A stretch of 64,000 nt of DNA from Neorhizobium alkalisoli. Its GTDB lineage: Bacteria; Pseudomonadota; Alphaproteobacteria; Rhizobiales; Rhizobiaceae. Below the pieces are notes generated by a model. The model did not search any database. It was not told the origin of the DNA and saw only the letters and a list, made by a program, of their open reading frames with translations. The translations under genes and the position numbers were made by a program. Below are positions 56,048-63,853 of the stretch, one piece after another. The DNA lies in NCBI RefSeq assembly GCF_007829835.1, contig NZ_VIWP01000002.1, positions 868,001-932,000 on the forward strand. The letters run 5' to 3'. Every line of letters starts with the position of its first letter. Position 1 is the first letter of the stretch.

Positions 56048-56371
56048 CTATGCCAGATTGAGAAAAACGGCCAGAAGTCGTGTTGCCGAAAGCATGGTTT
56101 CATCGTCCAGACGCCCGAAGGGAATGCCGAGCTTGTCGCGCTTCGCCGACATGGCCTTGTCGATCATCAGCTGCGATATCTTCTTCAGGCCATTCGCCTC
56201 GGTCGGCGGGACAGTGAGGCGGATCAAGGGCGCATCGACGATCTCTCCCGAGATCAGCAGCACGGTCACGGTGCCGGTTTCCTGAAAGAGATCCGACTGG
56301 ATGAGGAGGGCAGGTCTCGGCTTGCCGAAATCACCCGATACGGCAACGGGGACCAGATCGCCGCGCCTCAC
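56048..56371 (-). CDS. PemK/MazF-family endoribonuclease toxin
   Basis: A 107-residue MazF-fold protein. The N-terminal RRGDLVPVAVSGDFGKPRPA, residues 2-21, and the later LKKISQLMIDKAMSAKRDKL strand pair carry the Arg and Thr/Ser used for RNA cleavage. It is expected to cut mRNA at short sequences. Its GTG/ATG start overlaps the antitoxin stop in ATGA. No disabling mutation is visible. Confidence 0.85.
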   Translation of the reverse strand: MRRGDLVPVAVSGDFGKPRPALLIQSDLFQETGTVTVLLISGEIVDAPLIRLTVPPTEANGLKKISQLMIDKAMSAKRDKLGIPFGRLDDETMLSATRLLAVFLNLA

Positions 56372-56592
56372 CTCCGGTTCTCATCCTCGATATCGGCAAG
56401 GGCGGCATCCAGAAATTCGTCCAGATCACGGTCGGATGCCTCGGCTGCCGCGACGACACGCGCCTGCCGGCGGCATTCCTCGGCAAAACCCGGACGGCGC
56501 GTATCGGGCACCCAGACCTGGACCGGCCGGAAACCCGCCGATCGCATGGCATCACGATATCTCTGAACGCGCTTGTTGACGGGAGTTGGCAT
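56368..56592 (-). CDS. MazE-family antitoxin
   Basis: A 74-residue protein of the DUF3018/MazE family: TPVNKRVQRYRDAMRSAGFR (about 3-22), PVQVWVPDTRRPGF, then an acidic C-terminal tail EFLDAALADIEDENRR for toxin binding. ATG 56592 follows GAGGAGATGCCC at good spacing; ATG 56598 would leave no room. A perfect palindrome lies 20 bases upstream. Confidence 0.8.
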   Translation of the reverse strand: MPTPVNKRVQRYRDAMRSAGFRPVQVWVPDTRRPGFAEECRRQARVVAAAEASDRDLDEFLDAALADIEDENRR

Positions 56593-56611
56593 GGGCATCT
56601 CCTCGCATTTT

Positions 56612-56627
56612 TCGTTACATGTAACGA
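56612..56627. promoter_or_regulatory. Palindromic operator of the MazE/MazF pair
   Basis: TCGTTACATGTAACGA is a perfect 16-base palindrome 20 bases upstream of the antitoxin start. It fits an autoregulatory site for the antitoxin or complex. The binding is inferred. Confidence 0.55.
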
Positions 56628-56693
56628 TAGTCCTATGCTGTATTGGCTGCAAGATACCCTACAGCTTTACCCCAAAGCAGCGTCCCAAGCCGA

Positions 56694-56990
56694 TTAGGCG
56701 GCGGTCATGACCGGAATGGCTGCAATCTCATCGCGCTTGGCGGCGCTTTCGATCTTGAGGTCATAGCTGGTCTGGAGGTTAATCCAAAATTCCGGCGTCG
56801 TGCCGAAAAAACGGCCGAGCCGCAAAGCCGTATCGATGGTGACGGCCGTCTGTTCAGCCGCCAGCCTTTCGATGCGTGTGCGGGGGACATTGAGCTTTCT
56901 GGCAAGCGCACCGGCGCTCATCCGTAGCGGGACAAGATATTCCTCGCGAAGGATTTCGCCAGGGTGGACAGGAGGAAGCAGGCTCGCCAT
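56694..56990 (-). CDS. higA: HigA-type antitoxin (Xre family)
   Basis: A 98-residue HTH protein. PPVHPGEILREEYLVPLRMS (about 6-25) is the HigA/VapI opening and ARKLNVPRTRIERLAAEQTA is the helix-turn-helix. The WINLQTSYDLKIES tail contacts the toxin. It follows its toxin by 12 bases, the normal HigBA order. Confidence 0.9.
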   Translation of the reverse strand: MASLLPPVHPGEILREEYLVPLRMSAGALARKLNVPRTRIERLAAEQTAVTIDTALRLGRFFGTTPEFWINLQTSYDLKIESAAKRDEIAAIPVMTAA

Positions 56991-57002
56991 CAGGCATCTC
57001 CA

Positions 57003-57284
57003 TCAATGGTAATCAACGATCTCGACCTGTTCCGCGCCAGCGTCGGTCCAGACGAAACACACCCGCCACTGGTCGTTGATACGGATCGAATGCTGGCCAT
57101 CGCGATCCCCCTTCAACGCTTCGAGATGGTTGCCGGGAGGCGAAATCAAGTCGTTAAGTTTGACTGCGTTTTCGATCATGGTCAGCTTGCGAACAGCTCT
57201 TCTGGCAAGATCGGCAGGAAAACCTTTCGGCACCTTGCCGCGTGCGACCAATTCCGTTGTCGAATTCCCATAAGACCGGATCAT
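57003..57284 (-). CDS. higB: HigB-type RelE-superfamily toxin
   Basis: A 93-residue toxin of the HigB/RelE fold. FPADLARRAVRKLTMIENAV (about 22-41) forms the helix, and SPPGNHLEALKGDRDGQHSI plus RINDQWRVCFVWTD the strands with the Arg and His used for ribosome-dependent mRNA cleavage. It starts at ATG 57284, just downstream of an inverted repeat. No disabling change. Confidence 0.9.
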   Translation of the reverse strand: MIRSYGNSTTELVARGKVPKGFPADLARRAVRKLTMIENAVKLNDLISPPGNHLEALKGDRDGQHSIRINDQWRVCFVWTDAGAEQVEIVDYH

Positions 57285-57297
57285 CGGGCTGCCCTCT

Positions 57298-57318
57298 ATG
57301 TATCATGTAATGATACAT
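57298..57318. promoter_or_regulatory. Palindromic operator of the HigBA pair
   Basis: ATGTATCAT and ATGATACAT are perfect inverted repeats with three bases (GTA) between them. The site lies 14 bases before the higB start, as expected for HigA autoregulation. Confidence 0.6.
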
Positions 57319-57340
57319 TTTTCAATCGGCGGATTTGGGC

Positions 57341-59275
57341 CTACCACCCTCCTCCGCCGCCCCCCCCACCACCGCCGCCTGACGAACCGCCCGAAAAGCC
57401 CGACGAAGACGACGAGCTCTGTGGGGCGGGGATTGTCGAGGCGATGGTGGATGCCATGGACGAGGAAAAGCCGCCGATGCGATCGCCGAAATTGGAATAG
57501 GAGGAGCCGCTATACCAGCCGGGCGCATAGGCGGCCGCGGCGGCCCCGGCGGCTGCCGTCGCGAGCCAGGCTTCGAATGTGCGGCTCCACGGTTTTTCGA
57601 CACCGAGGGCCACCGCATAGGGCAGAAGCTTTTCGAAATGCTGCGGCGACATGGTGGGGACGCCGGCCATGTTCATCCGGTCCTTTTCCGCCAGCGTCAG
57701 GTAGGTTTTGAGGCCTTCGATTCCGTCCATCAGCTTGCGGCCGAGCGGGGTCGGCGCGCCCATCAGGAAAAAAAAGATCAGGTTGGCGAGCACGATGCCG
57801 CCGACCGAGACATAGACCGGCCAGTGATCGCCGCCATCCAGTTCCGAGATCAGCGACACGACGACTGTCGAGATGATCGACAGCGCCACGACGCCGAAAA
57901 TGCCAAGGATGATGACCGAGACGATCTTGGCGCCGACGGACGAGCCGGAACGCAGGCCGCGGCCGAATTTCATCGCGAAAAGGCCGAAGAAGACGGAGAG
58001 GAAGACCGGAACAATCAGGAGGGCGAGAAGATCCGGCTCCATGTCGCTGAAACCGATCAGCGCCACGAGCGCGACGATGCTGAGAAAGACGCCGCCGAGG
58101 ATATAGCCGATATTCGACTTGTAATATTTGCCGCGATGTTCCTTCTCGATTGACTGGCGGAAGGCGCTGCCGGCGGCCTGAACTTTTTCGCCGTTTTCCT
58201 TATCGATGATAAGCGTGCCGCCGCTGTCGTCGACATATTTGAGGATCGTCGCCTGGCCGGTCGGCATCGGCTTTCCGTCACCCCGCCCCCCAGCTGTGGC
58301 GGTCCGCTTCAGCGTGATGGAGCTTTTGAGATCTTCCAGCACGAGATAGCCTTTGACGGCGAGATCGAGCGCGCTTGCGGAAAACGCCGTCCAGCCTCCG
58401 CCGGAAAAGCCCTTGTTATCGATATAGTTGACCAGGGCCGGCGAAAGACCTTCCGGCGCATCCCAGCGCGGCACGACGACGCCGCGCGCCGGATCCCGCC
58501 CGACCTTGCGCCAGAACCAGACGTAATAGAGAAGAACGATGCCGAGCCCGCCGAACCCGATCAGTGCATCCATATTGTCGCGCAGCCACCAGGATTTTTC
58601 CTGGGTGGCGGAAGGCGGCGTGATGACGCCTTTCGGGATACCGACGACAACGGTCAGCCCTTCCTGTTCACCAAGCGGCCGCGTCGTCGCGAAAACGGCG
58701 GTATTGCCGTTGTCCTGCATGCGGGCATTTTTCGCTTCCGAACCGAGCGGGCCCGTGAAGGCTGCCGTCTGCGTGACATCGGCGCCTTCCGGCAGGGTGA
58801 CGCGCGCAGAAGCGGTGGCGATCCTGAACTGCCAGCCGTTGCCGGTGACGTTCCAGTAGAGTTCGTCGTGATCCGGGAAGAACCGGATCTGGCGGTCGCT
58901 GCGATAGGTCAGGACATAGGTGTGCTGGCCGCGGTCGAGAAAGACATCCTCGGAGCCGGTATAGATGCGGATGCCGCCCGTCACACGTTCGGTATGATAG
59001 GCTTCCGGCTGCCCATCGCGGGTGACGGAGAGAAGCTCGAAACCGACCTTGACCATACGGCCATCGGCATCACGCATTGTCAGCGGAAAATCGCGAAAGA
59101 TGCCGCGCTTGATGCGATTGCCTTCGGCATTGACACTGATCGTCTCGGCGACGGTCAGCATGCCATCTTCGGCGACGGCGATCTCGGAATGGTAAGTGCG
59201 GATATATTCTTCCGCGGCGGCCGGAAGCGCGGCACAGAAGAAGAGGACGAGCGCGATCCAGAGCCTTGCCAGCAT
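57341..59275 (-). CDS. DUF2207 membrane protein
   Basis: A 644-residue protein. A signal peptide (about 1-21) precedes a large periplasmic DUF2207 domain of beta strands (about 24-230, with TVAETISVNAEGNRIKRGIF). Then come a membrane segment near 245, a cytoplasmic part, more membrane segments near 395-520, and a Ser/Gly-rich tail ending in about eleven Gly and Trp. The tail is coded partly by a run of eight C on the plus strand (57360-57367). DUF2207 often pairs with LemA, as here. Role unknown. Confidence 0.88.
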   Translation of the reverse strand: MLARLWIALVLFFCAALPAAAEEYIRTYHSEIAVAEDGMLTVAETISVNAEGNRIKRGIFRDFPLTMRDADGRMVKVGFELLSVTRDGQPEAYHTERVTGGIRIYTGSEDVFLDRGQHTYVLTYRSDRQIRFFPDHDELYWNVTGNGWQFRIATASARVTLPEGADVTQTAAFTGPLGSEAKNARMQDNGNTAVFATTRPLGEQEGLTVVVGIPKGVITPPSATQEKSWWLRDNMDALIGFGGLGIVLLYYVWFWRKVGRDPARGVVVPRWDAPEGLSPALVNYIDNKGFSGGGWTAFSASALDLAVKGYLVLEDLKSSITLKRTATAGGRGDGKPMPTGQATILKYVDDSGGTLIIDKENGEKVQAAGSAFRQSIEKEHRGKYYKSNIGYILGGVFLSIVALVALIGFSDMEPDLLALLIVPVFLSVFFGLFAMKFGRGLRSGSSVGAKIVSVIILGIFGVVALSIISTVVVSLISELDGGDHWPVYVSVGGIVLANLIFFFLMGAPTPLGRKLMDGIEGLKTYLTLAEKDRMNMAGVPTMSPQHFEKLLPYAVALGVEKPWSRTFEAWLATAAAGAAAAAYAPGWYSGSSYSNFGDRIGGFSSSMASTIASTIPAPQSSSSSSGFSGGSSGGGGGGGGGGGW

Positions 59276-59290
59276 GGTGGCGCCTTCAAG

Positions 59291-59842
59291 TCAGAATTTG
59301 ACGGTCGGGACAGCCCGATCGGCTTCGTTGGTGATCTCGAAATACTGGCGCTTGGCAAAACCGAACTGGCCGGCAATCAGGTTGGACGGAAAACTTTCGA
59401 CCTTGACGTTCAGGTCGCGGGCGGCACCGTTGTAATAACGCCGCGACATCTGGATCTCGCCTTCGATGGTTTCGAGCGAGGCCTGGAGTTCGGAAAAGTT
59501 CTGATTGGCCTTCAGGTCCGGATAGGCTTCGGCGAGCGCGATGACCTTGCCAAGTGCAGCGCCGAGCAGGCCTTCCGCCTGAGCGCGGCCCGCGACATCG
59601 CCGGCGGGCACGGCCTGCGCCTGGTTGCGCAGCTTTACCACTTCCTCGAACGTGCCCTTTTCATGGGCCGCATAACCCTTGACGGTCTCGATCAGGTTGG
59701 GGATCAGGTCGGCGCGGCGTTTCAGCTGCACGTCGATGCCGGACCAGGCTTCCTCGGCCATCTGCCGGGATTTGACCAGGCCGTTATAGGCCATCATGAC
59801 GTAGAGGCCGAGAAGAACGACGATGCCGAGCGCGATATACAC
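59291..59842 (-). CDS. lemA: LemA family protein
   Basis: A 183-residue protein: an N-terminal membrane anchor (YIALGIVVLLGLYVMMAYNG at 2-21), then a helical LemA domain with LKRRADLIPNLIETVKGYAA and EGEIQMSRRYYNGAARDLN, residues 133-151. LemA family proteins are of unknown role and often occur beside DUF2207 or a zinc peptidase. The DUF2207 gene starts 15 bases after the stop, so both are one operon. Confidence 0.93.
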   Translation of the reverse strand: MYIALGIVVLLGLYVMMAYNGLVKSRQMAEEAWSGIDVQLKRRADLIPNLIETVKGYAAHEKGTFEEVVKLRNQAQAVPAGDVAGRAQAEGLLGAALGKVIALAEAYPDLKANQNFSELQASLETIEGEIQMSRRYYNGAARDLNVKVESFPSNLIAGQFGFAKRQYFEITNEADRAVPTVKF

Positions 59843-59927
59843 GGTGATTCCCCCAAGGATGTAAGATCCGCGGGGAGACTATGTCGGCCTGACTAAATTG
59901 TCACCGGGAATTGATCGGAGAGCAGCT

Positions 59928-60884
59928 TCAAGCCGCTTCCCGACCAAAATTGGCGCCACCGGCATCCGTCAGCAGGAAGGCTTCGCCGCAGGCCTTGGCC
60001 AGCGTGCGGACGCGCAGGATGTAGCTTTGACGTTCGGTGACCGAAATGACGCCGCGCGCATCGAGCAGGTTGAAGACGTGGCTCGCCTTGATGCACTGGT
60101 CATAGGCCGGGAAGACGCATTTATGCAGCATCTGGTTGGCATTGTCGCCGGGGGCGCCGGCGGCGAGCAGCGCCTGGCATTCCTTTTCGGCATCGATGAA
60201 ATGCCGGTGCAGCATTTCGGTATTGGCATATTCGAAATTGTGCCGCGAATATTCCTGCTCGGCCTGCAGGAAGACGTCACCATAGGTGATCTTTTCTTCG
60301 CCTTCGCGGCCGTTGAAATTCAGGTCGTAGATGCTGTCGACGCCCTGGATATACATGGCAAGGCGTTCGAGGCCATAGGTCAGCTCGCCGGCAACCGGCG
60401 CACATTCGATGCCGCAGACCTGCTGGAAGTACGTGAACTGCGAGACTTCCATGCCGTCGCACCAGCATTCCCAGCCGAGACCCCAGGCGCCGAGCGTCGG
60501 GCTTTCCCAGTCGTCCTCGACGAAACGGACGTCATGCAGAAGCGGATCGAGGCCGATCGCCTTCAAGGAGCCGAGATAGAGTTCCTGCAGGTTGGACGGG
60601 TTCGGCTTCAGGATGACCTGATACTGGTAATAATGCTGCAGCCGGTTCGGGTTTTCGCCGTAACGACCATCGGACGGACGGCGCGAAGGCTGGACGTAAG
60701 CCGCCTTCCACGGCTTGGGACCAAGCGCGCGCAGCGTCGTAGCCGGATGGAACGTACCGGCACCGACTTCCATGTCGTAAGGCTGCAGGACGGCGCAGCC
60801 CTTATCCGCCCAGTAATTGTGGAGCGTCAGGATAAGGCCCTGGAACGAGCGCTTCGGGGACATGTGGTCGGGCAGATCGGTCAT
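59928..60884 (-). CDS. glyQ: Glycyl-tRNA synthetase alpha subunit
   Basis: A 318-residue catalytic alpha chain. [20 protein letters not shown], residues 14-33, begins the class II core. Also seen are [36 protein letters not shown] and the motif-3-like [14 protein letters not shown]. It activates glycine with ATP for transfer to tRNA-Gly with GlyS. ATG 60884 opens [13 protein letters not shown] 60863 is the other option. Confidence 0.96.
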   Translation of the reverse strand: MTDLPDHMSPKRSFQGLILTLHNYWADKGCAVLQPYDMEVGAGTFHPATTLRALGPKPWKAAYVQPSRRPSDGRYGENPNRLQHYYQYQVILKPNPSNLQELYLGSLKAIGLDPLLHDVRFVEDDWESPTLGAWGLGWECWCDGMEVSQFTYFQQVCGIECAPVAGELTYGLERLAMYIQGVDSIYDLNFNGREGEEKITYGDVFLQAEQEYSRHNFEYANTEMLHRHFIDAEKECQALLAAGAPGDNANQMLHKCVFPAYDQCIKASHVFNLLDARGVISVTERQSYILRVRTLAKACGEAFLLTDAGGANFGREAA

Positions 60885-60972
60885 GTGAACAAACTAGGCC
60901 GGTTGTTTTAAAGGATGCGGACGAGTGCCATGCGAGGGGGTGTTGGGTCAAGGATTTATCAAACGCGACGCG

Positions 60973-61374
60973 CTATCGGAACGGATTTACGATGGTCAGC
61001 TTTTCATCGACGACGAGGCCATGGTGCAGGTCCTCGGAAAAATAGGTGTCGCAATCCGCCTTCAATGCAGCGGCGACCATCAGGGCGTCGTAGAAAGTGA
61101 AATTATACCGCCTGACGAGATCAAACGCTTTTTCATTCAGAGCAAGGTCGATGACCACGATTTCGTCGGCCGCTTTGAGCAGAGCAGCCAGCGACCTCTG
61201 AATTTCATTCCAATCACGCTTTGCCTTGCGACGCATCACATGCGCGAACTCGTTGAAAGCCTGAACACTCGTTGCAAAAGGCTGCCTCAGAATATCCTGA
61301 GCCTCTGCGGTCCGCTCGCCTTCGGTAAAGGCGTAAACGAAGATATTCGTGTCGAGAAATGGCGAAGCGCTCAC
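60973..61374 (-). CDS. PIN-domain VapC-type toxin
   Basis: A 133-residue PIN nuclease. The first Asp motif is FLDTNIFVYAF (about 6-16). The second, FNEFAHVM, has the Glu, and FYDALMVAAAL near 94-104 the third acidic site. FSEDLHHG completes the fold. All PIN acidic residues are present, so it should be active. GTG 61374 overlaps the antitoxin stop in GTGA. Confidence 0.88.
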   Translation of the reverse strand: MSASPFLDTNIFVYAFTEGERTAEAQDILRQPFATSVQAFNEFAHVMRRKAKRDWNEIQRSLAALLKAADEIVVIDLALNEKAFDLVRRYNFTFYDALMVAAALKADCDTYFSEDLHHGLVVDEKLTIVNPFR

Positions 61375-61604
61375 CTCTCATTGGCCTCTTCGCGGTCGAA
61401 CTTCCAGCCCGGCGGCAATTTCCAGCGCCGGGAGAAAATATACTCCAGGGCTTTTTCTCTGTCGCTAAAAGGCTCCGCACCAGAAACATCCGGAGCAGCA
61501 GCAACCGTCAGGTTCACCTCATCGCCTTCCTTCAGATCAAGCGCTTCCGCCACGTCCGCCGGTATCTCGACCGCCAGGCCATTTTCCGATCTGGTTACGC
61601 GCAT
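61371..61604 (-). CDS. AbrB/MazE-type antitoxin of the second VapBC pair
   Basis: A 77-residue protein. The N-terminal swapped-hairpin domain is VTRSENGLAVEIPADVAEAL (about 3-22), DLKEGDEVNLTV after it. The C-terminal tail (EYIFSRRWKLPPGWKFDREE) would neutralise the PIN toxin. ATG 61604 is the only clear start. The module lies just upstream of glyQ in the reading direction. Confidence 0.85.
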   Translation of the reverse strand: MRVTRSENGLAVEIPADVAEALDLKEGDEVNLTVAAAPDVSGAEPFSDREKALEYIFSRRWKLPPGWKFDREEANER

Positions 61605-61657
61605 GGGTAGCCTCCATCGATAGACCTGCAGACTATATCACGAAAGAAAGCCGCGTC

Positions 61658-61852
61658 TCAGGCCTCATCATCCCGCTTCACCCGATATTCCCCCGTCACC
61701 GGATCCTTTTCCAGCGTGCCGATCGCACCGGTATCGCGTTCTTTTTCCTGGCGCTTGGAGCGCGCCGTCAGTTTCTCGGCGTCCTTGATGAAGCGTTTGT
61801 AGACCATCCATCCGCCGCAGATGACGACGATCAGAAATATAAGCTGTGCCAT
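61658..61852 (-). CDS. Small membrane-anchored hypothetical protein
   Basis: A 64-residue protein: an N-terminal membrane anchor (QLIFLIVVICGGWMVYKRFI at 3-22) and a charged soluble tail with LEKDPVTGEYRV. Such small proteins follow the S49 peptidase gene in many rhizobia. ATG 61852 is set by the anchor; the longer frame starts inside the spacer. It follows the peptidase by 20 bases. Confidence 0.75.
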   Translation of the reverse strand: MAQLIFLIVVICGGWMVYKRFIKDAEKLTARSKRQEKERDTGAIGTLEKDPVTGEYRVKRDDEA

Positions 61853-61872
61853 TGTCCCCTCGAAAACGGGCC

Positions 61873-62739
61873 TTATAGCCCGTATCGGCTCCATAATGCC
61901 CGTTCTTCCAGCCCTTCAGCAAGCCCCGCGGTCGCAGCTGCGGCGATTTCGCCGCCGTTGAAGCTTCCGAGCGAAACACCCGGAACGCGCTTGCCGAACA
62001 GGGTGCGGGCGCCGCCGATCAGTTCGAGCTTGGTTTCCTTGCCATAACGGCGCTTCAGGACATCGCGCATGTCGCCGAGCCCGTCGATCAGGCCGAGATC
62101 GAGGCCGCGCGTGCCGGTCCAGAACAGGCCGGAAAAGATCGTTGCATCCTCGGCCAGCCGGCTGCCACGGCGCAATTTCACCATATCGATGAAGACCTTG
62201 TGGATGTCGAGCTGCAGCGTCTTCAGATATTCGATATCGCCTTCCTTTTCCGGCTGGAAGGGATCGAGGATCGCCTTGTTTTCGCCGGCGGTATAAACAC
62301 GCCGTTCGACGCCGATCTTGCGCAACAGCTCCGGAAAACCGAAGCCGCCGGAGACGACGCCGATCGAGCCGACGATCGAGGTCGGGTCGGCAAAGATCTC
62401 GTCACCGGCAAGCGCGATCATGTAGCCGCCGGAGGCTGCGACATCCTCGACGAAGATCAGGACCTTCTTGTCCTTCTCTTCCGCCAGCGCCCTTATGCGC
62501 TGAAAAATCAGCCGCGACTGGACCGGAGAACCGCCCGGCGAATTGATGGAGATCGCAACGACCGGCGCGTCCTTCTTTGAAAAGGCCTTGTCCAGCATCG
62601 GGGCGACGGAGGCGATGTTGAGCGTCTGCTTGAACTGGCTTCCACCGGCCATGATCGTGCCATGCAACCGAACCACGGGGATGGTCCCCCCCTTCTTGCG
62701 AAACCGTTTGGGCAAAAGACGTTTTAGAAAGCTCATCAT
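61873..62739 (-). CDS. sppA: S49 family (SppA-type) signal peptide peptidase
   Basis: A 288-residue serine protease of the short (36K) SppA type. The catalytic Ser is in VAASGGYMIALAGDEIFADP (about 99-118), followed by SIVGSIGVVSGGFGFPELL. The catalytic Lys is in AGENKAILDP. The N-terminus lacks a strong membrane anchor. It degrades cleaved signal peptides. ATG 62739 (or 62736) follows AGGATGG. Confidence 0.9.
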   Translation of the reverse strand: MMSFLKRLLPKRFRKKGGTIPVVRLHGTIMAGGSQFKQTLNIASVAPMLDKAFSKKDAPVVAISINSPGGSPVQSRLIFQRIRALAEEKDKKVLIFVEDVAASGGYMIALAGDEIFADPTSIVGSIGVVSGGFGFPELLRKIGVERRVYTAGENKAILDPFQPEKEGDIEYLKTLQLDIHKVFIDMVKLRRGSRLAEDATIFSGLFWTGTRGLDLGLIDGLGDMRDVLKRRYGKETKLELIGGARTLFGKRVPGVSLGSFNGGEIAAAATAGLAEGLEERALWSRYGL

Positions 62740-62826
62740 CCATCCTGTCGAGATCATGTCCCCGCATTCGTGATGTAAGTTGTGGTGCATCAAACGCAAT
62801 GGTGCGCTTGCCAAAAATCGCCGGTT

Positions 62827-63606
62827 TCAGCGGGTTTTGCGGGCGTAGGCGGCGCGGCCATTGTTGAAATCGTCGACATCGCTCGCGAATGTGTGACCAT
62901 CGCCGCCATGGATGACGAGCGGCGCCCGCAGGTTGAGCCTTGCCCGTGAGCCCTTGATCGCCGTCACCAGAATGCGGGTGGCATTTTCGCCGGCACGCGG
63001 ATGCAGCGAGGTGATCTCGATACCGCCGAAACGCCTGCCGCAGGCGGCGATGATCTCGGCGATCGATTGCGGCCTTGCGATCAGCGACAATTGCCCACCG
63101 GGCTTCATGATGGCGCCGGCGGTGCGGATCCAGACTTCAAAGAGATTTTCGGTCATCGCATGCGCCTCGGCCTTCAGCGCGTCCGGCGTGCGGCGGTCTC
63201 CGGCATCGTTGAAGGGCGGGTTCATGATGACATGGTCGAAAACTTCGTCCTCAAGCCCGGCCGCAACACGCGCCTTGCCGGTGAGGCTCACATCTGCTTC
63301 CAGCACGTCGACGCGGTTGGCGAGGAACGCGTTTTCGGCGAGGTTCAGGGTGCGGTAGGCATAATCGACCATCAGCGGCGAGCGTTCGATCAGCAGCACC
63401 CGCGCTTCCGGCAGGCGGCTTGCGACCGCAAGGCCGGCGGCACCTGCTCCAGACCCGAGGTCTGCGACACGGATCAGTTGATCGTCGGCGACCAGCGAGG
63501 CGAGCAGCATCGCATCCACGCCCGAGCGATGCCCGCCGCCCTTGGGCTGAACGAGGTGGAAACGGCCACGATGAAAAGCGTCGATCGTATGGTCGGATGA
63601 TGTCAT
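62827..63606 (-). CDS. TrmN6-like SAM-dependent methyltransferase
   Basis: A 259-residue methyltransferase. SAM motif RVADLGSGAGAAGLAVASRL (about 46-65) and the N6-adenine motif NPPFND (near 128-133) identify a TrmN6 type, which methylates A37 of tRNA1(Val) or a related base. The substrate is inferred. ATG 63606 opens MTSSDHTI. Confidence 0.88.
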   Translation of the reverse strand: MTSSDHTIDAFHRGRFHLVQPKGGGHRSGVDAMLLASLVADDQLIRVADLGSGAGAAGLAVASRLPEARVLLIERSPLMVDYAYRTLNLAENAFLANRVDVLEADVSLTGKARVAAGLEDEVFDHVIMNPPFNDAGDRRTPDALKAEAHAMTENLFEVWIRTAGAIMKPGGQLSLIARPQSIAEIIAACGRRFGGIEITSLHPRAGENATRILVTAIKGSRARLNLRAPLVIHGGDGHTFASDVDDFNNGRAAYARKTR

Positions 63607-63638
63607 GCGATCTGCCGTCGGGCGTCGGCGCCGGCCAG

Positions 63639-63792
63639 CCCCCCTCTGCCCTGCCGGGCATCTCCCCCACGAGGGGGGAGATCGGCAAGCGGCTTGCGCT
63701 CGACAATCTCTGAACTTGCAGTTGGAACGGTGCAGGCAACCCCAGCAGATCTCCCCACCCGTGGGGGAGATGCCCGGCAGGGCAGAGGGGGG
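63639..63792. repeat. Mosaic palindromic intergenic element, copy D
   Basis: The two 32-base ends at 63639-63670 and 63761-63792 are exact inverted copies, starting CCCCCCTCTGCCCTGCCGGG and ending CCCGGCAGGGCAGAGGGGGG. Each end also carries an inner CTCCCCC/GGGGGAG hairpin. The shared GCCCTGCCGGGCA box links it to copy C. It lies between the TrmN6-like gene and the DUF2007 gene. Confidence 0.75.
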
Positions 63793-63853
63793 CGAGCCGC
63801 GAAAGCCGCGATTGTTTGGCGCGTCACCACCATGTCGATCCTACCGACCGCAA

